Positions 17,149-25,662 of a DNA stretch of 64,000 nt are shown here, in pieces. Positions within the stretch are counted from its first letter, which is position 1. Each line of letters starts with the position of its first letter. A model generated the notes under the pieces. The model saw nothing but the letters and a program-made list of their open reading frames with translations, had not been told where the DNA came from and did not search any database. The stretch covers positions 124,001-188,000 of the forward strand of contig JBMNUT010000002.1 in the NCBI GenBank assembly GCA_050946375.1. Direction: 5' to 3'. Both the position numbers and the translations under genes were made by a program. This DNA comes from UBA1794 sp050946375. GTDB taxonomy: Bacteria > Bacteroidota > Bacteroidia > Bacteroidales > Bacteroidaceae.

Positions 17149-18525
17149 ATGACACCAAATCAACGCGCTAACTTCGGCAGCCGCATCGGCGCCATCTTAG
17201 CCTCGGCAGGCTCTGCCGTAGGACTGGGCAACATCTGGCGCTTCCCCACGCAGACCGGCGAAAACGGGGGAGCCGCTTTCATCCTGGTCTACATCCTCTG
17301 CGTGCTCATCATGGGCATGCCCGTAATGATTTCCGAGTTCATCATCGGCCGGCGCGCCCGCGCCAATACCGCCGCCTCCTACCGCGTTCTCGCACCGGGC
17401 ACGCGCTGGGTGTGGGTCGGGCGCCTCGGTGTGCTCACCGGCTTCCTCATTTTGAGCTACTACGCAGTGGTAGCCGGGTGGACCCTCGAGTACACCGTGG
17501 CTTCCCTCATAGGCCGTTTCAACGGGATGAGCGGCTCGGACGAGTTCAAGCAGTACTTTGCCGACTTTACGTCCAACCCCATTACGCCCGTGGTCTACAC
17601 CATCATCTTCCTGGTGCTTACGCATCTCGTCGTGGTACGCGGCGTACAGAAGGGAATCGAACGCTCGTCGAAGATATTCATGCCCGTGTTCTTCCTGTTG
17701 CTCATCGTATTGGTCGTCTGCGCCCTTACGATGCCGGGCGCCGGGCAGGCCATGAGGTTCCTCTTCACCCCCGACTTTTCCAAGATTGACTCGGGCGTCG
17801 TGCTCGCCGCCATGGGGCAAGCGTTCTTTTCCCTCAGCCTCGGCATGGGTTGCCTCTGCACGTATGCCTCCTACTTCAGCCGCAACACCCGGCTGGGGCA
17901 GACGGCTTTGAGCGTGGGCGCCATCGATACGTTTGTAGCCGTCATGGCCGGACTGATGATTTTCCCGGCGGTTTTCTCGGTAGAGGGAGTGGGCGTCGAC
18001 GCAGGTCCCTCGCTTCTGTTCATCACCCTGCCCTCCGTGCTCCAGTCGGCCTTCGGCGGGATGCCCATACTGGGCTACCTTTTCGCCCTGCTCTTCTATG
18101 TGCTGCTCGTGCTCGCCACGCTTACGAGCACCATCTCGCTGCACGAAGTGGTAACGGCCTACCTGGTTGAGGAATTCGGCTTTACGCGCCCGCGCGCCGC
18201 CACCCTCATTACGGTGGGATGCTCCCTGCTCGGAACGCTGTGCGCGCTGTCGATGGGCGTACTGAAGCCCTACACGGTGGCCGGACTCACGCTCTTCGAC
18301 CTCTTCGACTTTGTAACGGCCAAGCTCATGTTGCCCATAGGTGCTTTCTTCATCTGCCTCTTCGTTGGCTGGAAGCTGGAGCGCCACGTCATAGAGTCGG
18401 AAGTCACCAACGAAGGTTCGCTGCGCTTCCCGCTCCTGCGCCCGCTGGTGTTCCTCATCCGCTACATCGTGCCCGTGCTTATTGCCCTCATCTTCCTCAA
18501 CGAGCTGGGCGCGGAAATCTTCTGA
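17149..18525 (+). CDS. Sodium-dependent neurotransmitter-type symporter (NSS/SNF family)
   Basis: A 458-residue inner-membrane protein with 11-12 membrane segments. The N-terminus FGSRIGAILASAGSAVGLGNIWRFP, then TGENGGAAF, is the hallmark first helix and sodium/substrate site of the family; GQAFFSLSLGMG is the unwound sixth helix. Bacterial members usually import amino acids such as tryptophan, tyrosine or leucine. The start is MTPNQRANFG at 17149, since upstream in-frame codons are repeat sequence. Confidence 0.93.
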   Translation: MTPNQRANFGSRIGAILASAGSAVGLGNIWRFPTQTGENGGAAFILVYILCVLIMGMPVMISEFIIGRRARANTAASYRVLAPGTRWVWVGRLGVLTGFLILSYYAVVAGWTLEYTVASLIGRFNGMSGSDEFKQYFADFTSNPITPVVYTIIFLVLTHLVVVRGVQKGIERSSKIFMPVFFLLLIVLVVCALTMPGAGQAMRFLFTPDFSKIDSGVVLAAMGQAFFSLSLGMGCLCTYASYFSRNTRLGQTALSVGAIDTFVAVMAGLMIFPAVFSVEGVGVDAGPSLLFITLPSVLQSAFGGMPILGYLFALLFYVLLVLATLTSTISLHEVVTAYLVEEFGFTRPRAATLITVGCSLLGTLCALSMGVLKPYTVAGLTLFDLFDFVTAKLMLPIGAFFICLFVGWKLERHVIESEVTNEGSLRFPLLRPLVFLIRYIVPVLIALIFLNELGAEIF

Positions 18526-18544
18526 AGCCCCGACGCATAACGAA

Positions 18545-18584
18545 AAAAGTGCTGCCACTTCTATCGGAAAGTGGCAGCACTTTT
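18545..18584 (+). terminator. Repeat-derived terminator hairpin after the NSS symporter
   Basis: Perfect 16-bp inverted repeat AAAAGTGCTGCCACTT / AAGTGGCAGCACTTTT with an 8-nt loop, made of two adjacent repeat boxes 17 bp after the stop; a third degenerate box runs to about 18603. Confidence 0.8.
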
Positions 18585-18652
18585 CTGTAAAAGTCCCGCA
18601 CCGATTGCCGTATGGTGGCGCCCCCTTCCGTCCAACCCGCGGCGGGAGGCAA

Positions 18653-18686
18653 AAAAGAGGCCTGCCTCCGTAGAGAGAAGCAGGCC
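18653..18686 (-). terminator. Intrinsic terminator of the Fn3-like lipoprotein gene
   Basis: Stem ggcctgc / gcaggcc (18659-18665, 18680-18686); the minus strand continues into six T. Confidence 0.7.
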
Positions 18687-18735
18687 GGAAATGGGGATGC
18701 GGACGGCAGGCGTCCGGCAAAAAAAGGACGGGTGC

Positions 18736-19470
18736 CTATTCAGCTTCCGTAGCCGCGGATGAGCCGTTGGGCACATTCAGATAGAGGCGCAACGTGGGCG
18801 AAGCAATCCACTCCTCCGAGTTTTCGGCGGGACAGGCCGTGAGCGACATCACGTAGCGGGCACCGCGGCGCAGGCTGAGCACTGTGGTCGTGTCCGAAAC
18901 GGTCTTACTCGTAGTCACACTTCCTCCGCCTTCATCCTGACGAGTAGCCTCACATTTGTACGAAACCGCATGCTCCACGGGTGCCCAGGAGAAGCGTATC
19001 CGGGCCGATGTGCCGGAGGGGCTGTCGCCCAGATAGTCATAGACGAACGAAGAGTCAGTGGGCATGTCGAGCAATTGCTTGTTCACGGGGCAGACAAACG
19101 TATAGGATGCTGCGGAAGACTGGCGGTAGTTTCCCTCACTGCCGGCAGCGGGATGAGCCATAATCAGGTACGTATTCCAGCGGTCATACTCGCTTTCCTG
19201 CAGCACGTAGCTGTTGTTCGTCACCGTTGTGGGGGCGAGGTCGAGCACACTGCGGGCGATGGTGTAATAGCCCGCATGGGGTACGGCGTCCCAATGCAGC
19301 GTCCGTGTCGATGTATCGAAACTCATGTTGGACGGAGTGTCCAGGGTCAGCGGGTAGATGCCTGCCGGACCGTCGGAGTCGTCATCGTCGGAACAGGAAG
19401 TGAGTACGGGGGTTGCGGCCAGTGCCACGGCACAAGCCGACAAGAACAGTAAAAAAGATTTCTTTTGCAT
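18736..19470 (-). CDS. Fibronectin type III-like lipoprotein
   Basis: A 244-residue lipoprotein starting MQKKSFLLF at 19470; lipobox LTSC followed by SDDDDSDG, the acidic surface-export pattern. The mature part appears to hold two Fn3-like beta domains, each with a Trp strand: RTLHWDAVPHAGYYTIAR (about 50-70) and RIRFSWAPVEHAVSYKCEATR (about 160-180). Probably a cell-surface binding or structural protein; no enzymatic motif. A Met three codons upstream (19479) is a less likely start. Confidence 0.75.
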   Translation of the reverse strand: MQKKSFLLFLSACAVALAATPVLTSCSDDDDSDGPAGIYPLTLDTPSNMSFDTSTRTLHWDAVPHAGYYTIARSVLDLAPTTVTNNSYVLQESEYDRWNTYLIMAHPAAGSEGNYRQSSAASYTFVCPVNKQLLDMPTDSSFVYDYLGDSPSGTSARIRFSWAPVEHAVSYKCEATRQDEGGGSVTTSKTVSDTTTVLSLRRGARYVMSLTACPAENSEEWIASPTLRLYLNVPNGSSAATEAE

Positions 19471-19612
19471 GACGGTCACTATAGGGTTGATGATATTTTT
19501 CTCTGCGTAAGGGACTGCAAAGAAAGGGATTTCCGCCCGTAGAAGTGAAAAAATCAGGGCCTCATTCCTTCAATTTTACGCTTCTTTAACCTGCAACCAA
19601 CCGTCCAAATGA

Positions 19613-19775
19613 CCAAAAGTTGCCGTCCTTTTCCGGAAAAGCCTTGCCGCTTTTTCGGGAAAGGACGGCTGGTTTTTGAGAAAAGTCTTGCACGTTTTCG
19701 GGAAAAGTACTGCCTCTTTTTAGCGAAAGGACCTGGCCCCTTCGGAAGAAACGGCGACACTTCTTCCGGGGAGCG
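19613..19775. repeat. Longest 22-bp palindromic repeat array (6-7 units)
   Basis: At least six consecutive units begin near 19615, 19637, 19661, 19681, 19703 and 19727, each an AAA(A)G...CTTTT-type box with 4-5 bp between boxes. It fills most of the gap between the lipoprotein and kduI genes. Confidence 0.85.
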
Positions 19776-19789
19776 CTGCCGCCGGCGAA

Positions 19790-19825
19790 AAAAATCGCCC
19801 CGCAGAAGAAAATCTCCTGCGGGGC
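19790..19825 (-). terminator. Intrinsic terminator of kduI
   Basis: Perfect 9-bp stem gccccgcag / ctgcggggc; on the minus strand it is followed by a run of seven T. Confidence 0.75.
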
Positions 19826-19872
19826 GGACGAATCATTAAATAGTACTATTGCTTAAATAATGCGGTAGCCGA

Positions 19873-20808
19873 TTACTTCATGTCCAGATACTCGATCTTG
19901 TCCATGTCGCCATAATCGAGGTTTTCACCGGCCATTCCCCAGATGAACATGTAGTTGCTCGTTCCGGCAGCGGCGTGTATCGACCACTCGGGCGACATGA
20001 TTGCCTGCTCATTGTGCAGCCAAACGAGGCGTTCCTCCTGCGGTTCACCCATGAGGTGGCAGATGGCGTTGCCTTCGGGCACGTTGAAATAGAAATAAGC
20101 CTCGATGCGGCGGCTGTGCGTATGCGCCGGCATGGTGTTCCACACGCTGCCCGGCTTCAGCTCGGTGAGGCCCATTTGCAGCTGACAGGTGCCGCCGCCT
20201 TCTACTTTCTCCAGCACGGGTTTGATGATGAGCTGGTTGATTACGCGATCGTTGCTCTCCTCCATTTTACCGGCCTTCAGCTGATTGGCAGGAGTGGCCT
20301 TCTTATTGTCGGGATTGCAGCTCAAAAGTTGCGTTTTATAGCTCTTGTGTGCACAAGCGGAGTTGATGTAAAATTTAGCGGGCTTCGTCGCGTCCTTGCT
20401 GCGGAAGGTGACTTCCTTGTTTCCGCTGCCGACATAGAGGGCGTCCTTGAAGGAAAGTTCGTATTCGGTGCCGTCCACGGTCACGATACCGTCGCCACCA
20501 ATGTTGATGACACCCAGCTCGCGGGCATAAAGGAAGTAAGGCGCCTTGAGGGGATCGATGGTCTCCAGCGTCAAAGTCTTATTGACAGGCATGGCTCCGC
20601 CGAAGATGAAACGGTCGTACATGGAGTAGGTTACGTTGATTTCATCGGCCACCATTACTTTTTCCATCACGAAGGCGCTGCGCAAACGCTCCGTATCGTA
20701 CGTCTTTACGTCCTGCGGATTGCAAGCCGTCTGCATGGTGTAGTTCACCTGCGCGGAGAGGCTCAGCGCGAAAGCACCGGCCACTAAGGATAATGCGATT
20801 TTCTTCAT
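19873..20808 (-). CDS. kduI: 5-dehydro-4-deoxy-D-glucuronate isomerase with a predicted signal peptide
   Basis: A 311-residue KduI-family cupin isomerase, which converts the unsaturated-uronate product 5-keto-4-deoxyuronate to 2,5-diketo-3-deoxygluconate. Zinc ligands are His229, His231 and Glu236 (MPAHTHSRRIEAYF) and His278 (EWSIHAAAGT). These sit exactly 33 residues later than the ligands I recall in the 278-residue E. coli enzyme. The extra N-terminus, MKKIALSLVAGAFALSLSAQ, looks like a cleavable Sec signal, so this copy is probably periplasmic, whereas KduI is normally cytosolic. It lies downstream of an orphan EIIC permease gene. Confidence 0.92.
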   Translation of the reverse strand: MKKIALSLVAGAFALSLSAQVNYTMQTACNPQDVKTYDTERLRSAFVMEKVMVADEINVTYSMYDRFIFGGAMPVNKTLTLETIDPLKAPYFLYARELGVINIGGDGIVTVDGTEYELSFKDALYVGSGNKEVTFRSKDATKPAKFYINSACAHKSYKTQLLSCNPDNKKATPANQLKAGKMEESNDRVINQLIIKPVLEKVEGGGTCQLQMGLTELKPGSVWNTMPAHTHSRRIEAYFYFNVPEGNAICHLMGEPQEERLVWLHNEQAIMSPEWSIHAAAGTSNYMFIWGMAGENLDYGDMDKIEYLDMK

Positions 20809-20859
20809 AATACGGTTTCTGATTATGTTTTTAATAAAATGTTCCGGTTGAATGCTTCA

Positions 20860-20922
20860 GAAGCGGCGGCACTTTCCGGGAAAAACGGCAAGGCTTTTTC
20901 CGGAAAGCGGCAGTGTTTTTTT
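20860..20922. repeat. 22-bp palindromic repeat array (3 units)
   Basis: AAGCGGCGGCACTTTCCGGG, then AAAAACGGCAAGGCTTTTTCC and a third half box, in the gap between EIIC and kduI; its right end abuts the EIIC stop codon. Confidence 0.8.
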
Positions 20923-22300
20923 ACTCTTTGCCCTTCACTATGCGGTAACGGTTGTAGATGGCCATGGCCAACGTGCCTGCCACAAGGATGATGGGGCCTA
21001 CCACCTTCAGCGTATGGGTGAGGTGGAAAATAACGAATGCGAAGAGGCTGCTGGCAAAGTCGAGCGCACCGGCCTGGAAGCCCTGGGGCACGGCTACGGC
21101 CGAGTCACCGGTCTTCAGATATACGTCGGTAGCGGCCAGCGTAAAGAACTGGGCCAGATTCGTCACGAAGTAGAGTCCGACAATCAAAGCCACCAGGTCA
21201 ATGATGAAAGTCTTCAGCACATTTCCCTTCGTGATGGGAAGCACGGCGGGAAAGAGGTAGAACATTCCGGCCAGCGAGGCAAGGGGCAGGAACTGATTGC
21301 CCGGGAGAATGACCGAAAGGAACAGGATTACCGGGATAAGGAGCAGCGATACGACGAGCGTCGTGGGGTGGCCGATGACCAGAGCGGGGCTCATTCCGAT
21401 GTGCAGGCCAGCGCTGTTCTTGAATTTCTTTGCCACCAGTTCGCGCGTGGCATCGGATATTGGCTTCAAGCCTTCGATGAAAAGACTCGTGATGCGGGGA
21501 ATCAACTCCATAACGGCGCCCATCTTGATGCCCAGCCCGAGGATTCCGGGAATTCCATCCACCAGTTCCTGCGCACTGCTGCAGGCCAGCGCGCCAATGG
21601 CGCAGCCCACCAGCACACCGAGGAAGAGCGGTTCGCCCATAATGCCGAACTTTTTCTTCATACCCTCGGCGTCTATGTTCAATTTATCAAAGCCGGGAAT
21701 CAAATCAAGCACTTTATTGATGACAACCGCAAAGGGAACAAATCCCTGGCAGAAGGGTTGCGGGATACTGATGCCCTCCATTTTGTCGTAGTACTTCTGG
21801 AATTTGGGAGCGGTCAGGTCCGCCATGACCAAAGTGATGATGTAACAAACGATTGCGGCAAAGAATCCCCAGAGAATACTGTCGGAAGCGAAGTAAACCA
21901 CCGCGCCGATGAAGGCAAAGTGCCAATAGTTCCACAAATCGATGTTGACCGTACGCGTCGTTTTGGTAAGGAGCATCACGATATTCACCGCCAGACAGAC
22001 GGGAATGATGAAGGCCCCGACCGAAGTGTTGTAGGCCACGGCGGCCGCGGCGGGCCACCCCATGTCGAAAATGCCGAGCGAAAGACCGTAAATCTCCGTA
22101 ACCCGCTTCAGCGGTTCGCCAAGGCTGCTCGTCAAGAGTGCCGTAACTACGGACAAACCGACAAAGCCGACGCCCACGAGAAGGCCGCTCTTGAGGGCTT
22201 TCCCGAACTTAATTCCGATACAAACACCTAAGATTGTAAAAATAATCGGCATCATTACGGCTGCACCCAGGCCGATGATGTAACTGAATACTGCTTCCAT
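20921..22300 (-). CDS. PTS galactitol-type EIIC permease, orphan
   Basis: A 459-residue inner-membrane protein with about 11-12 membrane segments, similar to the GatC/SgcC galactitol-family EIIC: GLGAAVMMPIIFTILGVCIG at the start, LYLKTG-like and DFASSLFAFVIFHLTH at the end. In a PTS it would transport and phosphorylate a sugar using EIIA and EIIB, but neither these nor EI/HPr are in the window. With the exported KduI downstream it may act as a non-PTS facilitator for uronate products; this is inference. Confidence 0.85.
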   Translation of the reverse strand: MEAVFSYIIGLGAAVMMPIIFTILGVCIGIKFGKALKSGLLVGVGFVGLSVVTALLTSSLGEPLKRVTEIYGLSLGIFDMGWPAAAAVAYNTSVGAFIIPVCLAVNIVMLLTKTTRTVNIDLWNYWHFAFIGAVVYFASDSILWGFFAAIVCYIITLVMADLTAPKFQKYYDKMEGISIPQPFCQGFVPFAVVINKVLDLIPGFDKLNIDAEGMKKKFGIMGEPLFLGVLVGCAIGALACSSAQELVDGIPGILGLGIKMGAVMELIPRITSLFIEGLKPISDATRELVAKKFKNSAGLHIGMSPALVIGHPTTLVVSLLLIPVILFLSVILPGNQFLPLASLAGMFYLFPAVLPITKGNVLKTFIIDLVALIVGLYFVTNLAQFFTLAATDVYLKTGDSAVAVPQGFQAGALDFASSLFAFVIFHLTHTLKVVGPIILVAGTLAMAIYNRYRIVKGKE

Positions 22301-22342
22301 TTCTTTTTCTTCTTATTCGATGAGTTTTTTAATTATGCCGGG

Positions 22343-22374
22343 CAAATGTAAGAAAATTACCCTATTCCACCAAA
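22343..22374 (-). promoter_or_regulatory. Promoter of the EIIC-kduI operon
   Basis: Minus strand TACATTTG at 22350-22343, and TTTG at 22374-22371 with a 20-bp spacer: full consensus. Confidence 0.65.
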
Positions 22375-22416
22375 GGGGCGGCCTGCATTAACGCAGAAGC
22401 CCCTCGGGAAGGGGGA

Positions 22417-23319
22417 TTATTTGCGGCGTACGTTGCCGGAAATATTACAATCTTCCGGCGTACCCTTATAGCGAATCGAGCCACTTCCGCGGGCGGTCCC
22501 GTCCAGACGGCCTGCCGCCCAGCACGAAATCTTGCCCGACCCTGCTACCGTGGCCTCCACGTTTCCCGCCTCCAGCGCGTCCGCATCCAGACGGCCGGAG
22601 CCGTTGAGTTCGAGATGCGCGTTGGCCGCCCGTCCGGCAAGGCTCATGCGTCCGCTGCCGTTGAGCGTGGCCGTCAACTCACTGCCCTGCAGGTCGGCAA
22701 TCTGCAGGCGGCCGCTTCCTGAGATATCCTGGTGCAGCGACTCCGCCTCCACGTAGTCCAATGCGATTTGCCCGCTGCCGTTCACCCGGGCATGCAGCCC
22801 TTCCACCGCCAGCCAGGCGCAATGAATCTGCCCGCTGCCGTTCACCAATAGCAACACGTCCTTCCCCTCCATCGGAGAAGCGGCGGCAAACGAGCCGGAA
22901 CCGTTGAGGGTCACGTCGTGCAGCACGGGTAGTTCTAGCTCGACCTGCACCGGGCCTTTCACAAGGTCGTCGGTATGATTGACAAGAGAGAGCATCAACC
23001 GCCCGCCGGAGTAGTCGACTTTGAAATTATTCCAGTCGTCCGGCAATGCACTGACCTGCAACAGCGGTTCGGCCGAGCCGCCCTGTCGGAAGACAACGTC
23101 TACCGCGCCGTTCACAATCAGGCGCTCGACGCGCTGGCCGACTTGCACCTCGCGCCGGACGAGGTCTTCCTTTATCGATTTTCCCACGGCACTTCCGGCC
23201 GGAAGTGCCGCCTGTTTTTCCGAAAAGCCCTGCCCCTTTTCTGCAAAAGCGCCGCCCGAAACGAACAGGCCCAGCAGCAGGGTCAGCAAGACGGTAGTGC
23301 GGTTAACGGACTTTCTCAT
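22417..23319 (-). CDS. DUF2807 head-GIN-domain exported protein
   Basis: A 300-residue protein with a signal peptide (MRKSVNRTTVLLTLLLGLF, cleavage near GGAFA) and a DUF2807 domain (about 65-295) forming a right-handed beta-helix, visible as recurrent NGSG/SGSG turns (LNGSGSF, VNGSGQIHC, VNGSGQIAL, LNGSGRM, AGSGKI, RGSGSIRY). Family members are periplasmic or surface adhesin-like proteins of unknown role. Residues about 23-43 are encoded by intergenic-type repeat sequence. It begins 17 bp after glnS and is probably in its transcript. Confidence 0.85.
   Translation of the reverse strand: MRKSVNRTTVLLTLLLGLFVSGGAFAEKGQGFSEKQAALPAGSAVGKSIKEDLVRREVQVGQRVERLIVNGAVDVVFRQGGSAEPLLQVSALPDDWNNFKVDYSGGRLMLSLVNHTDDLVKGPVQVELELPVLHDVTLNGSGSFAAASPMEGKDVLLLVNGSGQIHCAWLAVEGLHARVNGSGQIALDYVEAESLHQDISGSGRLQIADLQGSELTATLNGSGRMSLAGRAANAHLELNGSGRLDADALEAGNVEATVAGSGKISCWAAGRLDGTARGSGSIRYKGTPEDCNISGNVRRK
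23185..23262. repeat. 22-bp palindromic repeat units inside a coding sequence
   Basis: Box-like sequence GGAAGTGCCGCCTGTTTTTCC, then GAAAAGCCCTGCCCCTTTTC and CAAAAGCGCCGCC, at the signal-peptide cleavage region of the DUF2807 gene. The frame stays open and encodes AFAEKGQGFSEKQAALPAG. Confidence 0.7.
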
Positions 23320-23335
23320 GCACCTATTTATACTA

Positions 23336-25036
23336 TTATGATTTGGATTTCTGCTTGGCCCATGTGTCGCGCAAGCCGACCGTGCGGTTGAACACCATCT
23401 TTTCGGCCGTGGAGTCGGGGTCGACATTGAAGTAACCGATGCGCTGGAACTGCAGGTAAGTCAGCGGCGCCATGCCTTCGGTGTACTTCTCCACGTAGCA
23501 TTTGGGCAAGATGACGAGCGAGTCGGGATTGAGCAGCTCGCGGAAGTCGCGCTCGTCGGACGAGGGGTCTTCCACGCTGAAGAGGCGGTCGTAGAGGCGC
23601 ACCTCGCATTCGTTACAGTGCTCCACCGAGAGCCAGTGCAACGTGCCCTTCACCTTGCGGTTGGCACCGGGCAGGCCGCTGCGGCTTTCGGGGTCGTATT
23701 CGGCATAGACCTCCACCACATTGCCCGCTTCGTCCTTCTTGCAACCCGTGCAGCGCACGATGTATGCGTTTTTCAGGCGCACCTCCTTGCCGGGCGTCAT
23801 GCGGAAATAGTTCTTCGGCGCCTCCTCCATGAAGTCTTCCTGCTCGATCCACAGCTCGCGGCCGAAGGTGATGTTGTGGACGGGCGATGCGGGATCTTCC
23901 GGATTGTCCACGGCTTCCATCTCCTCAAACTGCCCCTCGGGATAGTTTGTCAGCACGAGTTTCACGGGGTGGAGCACGGCGCTCACGCGGGTGGCCCGTG
24001 CATTGAGGTCGTCGCGCACGGCAGCTTCAAGCAGACTCACGTCGTTCAGGGCGTCGAACTTGGTGTATCCGATGCTGTCGATGAAGCGGTGTATGGATTC
24101 GGGCGAGTAGCCGCGGCGGCGATAGCCGCACAAAGTCGGCATGCGCGGGTCGTCCCACCCGTTGACCAGGCCCTCTTTTACCAGAGCGAGCAGCTTGCGT
24201 TTGCTCATCACGGTGTAGGTCAGGTTCAAACGGTTGAATTCTATCTGGCGCGGGTAGTAGCTGTCGTCTTTCTTCAGCAGGTTGATGAAGTAATTGTAGA
24301 GCGGCCGGTGCACCTCAAACTCGAGGGTACAGATGGAGTGCGTCACGCCTTCGAAGTAGTCGCTCTGCCCGTGTGCAAAGTCGTACATGGGGTATGCGTG
24401 CCAACGCGTGCCGGTACGGTGGTGCGGATGGTGGATAATGCGGTAAATGATGGGGTCGCGGAAGTGCATGTTGGGGCTGGCCATGTCGATTTTGGCGCGC
24501 AAAACCATCGCTCCCTCTGCCACTTCGCCCGAATTCATCTTCTCAAACAGCGCCAGGCTCTCCTCCACCGGCCGATTGCGGTAGGGGCTTTCCTGACCGG
24601 GCTGCGTGGGCGTACCCTTTTGCTTGGCTATGGTCTCGGCGTCCTGCTCGTCGACGTAGGCTTTCCCTTCGCGAATGAGCCGCACGGCGAAGTCCCAAAG
24701 CTGGGGAAAATAGTCGGAAGCATAGTAAACATGGGCCCAGTTGTAGCCCAACCAGCGGATGTCTTCCTGTATGGAGTCCACGTATTCCACGTCTTCCTTC
24801 ACCGGGTTGGTATCGTCGAAGCGCAAGTTGCACACGCCTCCGTAGCGCTGCGCGATGCCGAAGTCCATGCAAATAGCCTTGGCATGCCCGATGTGCAGGT
24901 AACCGTTCGGCTCCGGCGGGAAACGGGTCTGCAGCCGTCCGCCGTTTTTGCCCTCTCTCAGGTCGTTTTCTACTATTTCTTCTACGAAATTCAGGCTCTT
25001 CTTCGTCGTTGTTTCTTCGGATGTATCGTGTGACAT
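23336..25036 (-). CDS. glnS: Glutaminyl-tRNA synthetase
   Basis: A 566-residue class I aminoacyl-tRNA synthetase that charges tRNA-Gln. The HIGH motif lies in PPEPNGYLHIGHAKA (about residue 48) and the KMSKS equivalent is VMSKRKLLAL. The region VCNLRFDDTNPVKEDVEYVDSI and the C-terminal beta-barrel anticodon domain are as in E. coli GlnS, and the length fits. It has its own upstream promoter and is followed by the DUF2807 gene. Confidence 0.97.
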   Translation of the reverse strand: MSHDTSEETTTKKSLNFVEEIVENDLREGKNGGRLQTRFPPEPNGYLHIGHAKAICMDFGIAQRYGGVCNLRFDDTNPVKEDVEYVDSIQEDIRWLGYNWAHVYYASDYFPQLWDFAVRLIREGKAYVDEQDAETIAKQKGTPTQPGQESPYRNRPVEESLALFEKMNSGEVAEGAMVLRAKIDMASPNMHFRDPIIYRIIHHPHHRTGTRWHAYPMYDFAHGQSDYFEGVTHSICTLEFEVHRPLYNYFINLLKKDDSYYPRQIEFNRLNLTYTVMSKRKLLALVKEGLVNGWDDPRMPTLCGYRRRGYSPESIHRFIDSIGYTKFDALNDVSLLEAAVRDDLNARATRVSAVLHPVKLVLTNYPEGQFEEMEAVDNPEDPASPVHNITFGRELWIEQEDFMEEAPKNYFRMTPGKEVRLKNAYIVRCTGCKKDEAGNVVEVYAEYDPESRSGLPGANRKVKGTLHWLSVEHCNECEVRLYDRLFSVEDPSSDERDFRELLNPDSLVILPKCYVEKYTEGMAPLTYLQFQRIGYFNVDPDSTAEKMVFNRTVGLRDTWAKQKSKS

Positions 25037-25087
25037 ACGCGTTCGTTATTGGTTTATAATGCGTAACAATTCAATTTATTCTGCCCG

Positions 25088-25095
25088 CAAAAATA
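25088..25095 (-). promoter_or_regulatory. Candidate -7 box for glnS
   Basis: Minus strand TATTTTTG, 52 bp before the glnS start; no convincing -33 element. Confidence 0.4.
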
Positions 25096-25204
25096 ACGAT
25101 TTTATTGCGTTTTGCTTCTTTAGCACCCTAAGATATTGCACAAAAGGCAACAAAAAAGAGCGCAATGCGGCAAGGCCCGTGGCAAAGGGGCTTGCCCCGC
25201 TGCG

Positions 25205-25317
25205 TCAAAAGTGCCGCCACTTCGGGGCAAAAGCGGCAGTACTTTTAGACAAAAGCGGCGGCACTTTTCCGGAAAAGCGTCCGTGTTTTTTCCCGAAGAT
25301 GCAGTCCGGAAAGCGGC
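25205..25317. repeat. 22-bp palindromic repeat array (4-5 units, exact 22-bp period)
   Basis: Units begin at about 25206, 25228, 25250 and 25272: AAAAGTGCCGCCACTTCGGGGC, AAAAGCGGCAGTACTTTTAGAC and two more of the same pattern. This is one of the clearest examples of the period. It lies between glnS and the small transcription unit at 25388. Confidence 0.85.
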
Positions 25318-25387
25318 TTCATGAAAGGGAAAAAACTGAAATTTCACCTCTTTTTGCCGAAACATGTTATAAGACATAAAAAAACAT

Positions 25388-25420
25388 TTGGAGAAGTGTA
25401 CCAAAACCCCGTACCTTTGA
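25388..25420 (+). promoter_or_regulatory. Strong promoter with no protein gene downstream
   Basis: TTTG at 25388-25391, 21-bp spacer, TACCTTTG at 25413-25420: a full Bacteroidota consensus. No credible plus-strand protein gene starts before the convergent rpoN. Confidence 0.6.
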
Positions 25421-25530
25421 CGCCGTTATCCTGAAACAATCTTTTTACCTTAAGAGAGAAAGACTAATACCTATTGAGAACTTTGGAGCGGGTCTTTGTG
25501 AAAAGGTCCGTTTTCTTTTTGCCTCCCCGC
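25421..25530 (+). ncRNA. Possible small RNA, about 100 nt
   Basis: From the expected start near 25427 there is no plausible start codon. The segment ends in GAGAACTTTGGAGCGGG, a loop, then TCCGTTTTCTTTTTG: GAGAAC can pair with GTTTTC before a T-rich tract, resembling an intrinsic terminator. I do not recognise an RNA family. Sequence between 25530 and 25660 has no feature I can support. Confidence 0.35.
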
Positions 25531-25662
25531 CCAGCGGGCCTACGTCTCCGCCCCAATGTTCTACACTCACTTCCTCAGCCCTTGTCTTTCTTACTCATAC
25601 TGCGCTGCCTCTGCCGTTCTGCAGGAGCACTCTGCCGCAAAGAAACCACAGGATTAAACACT

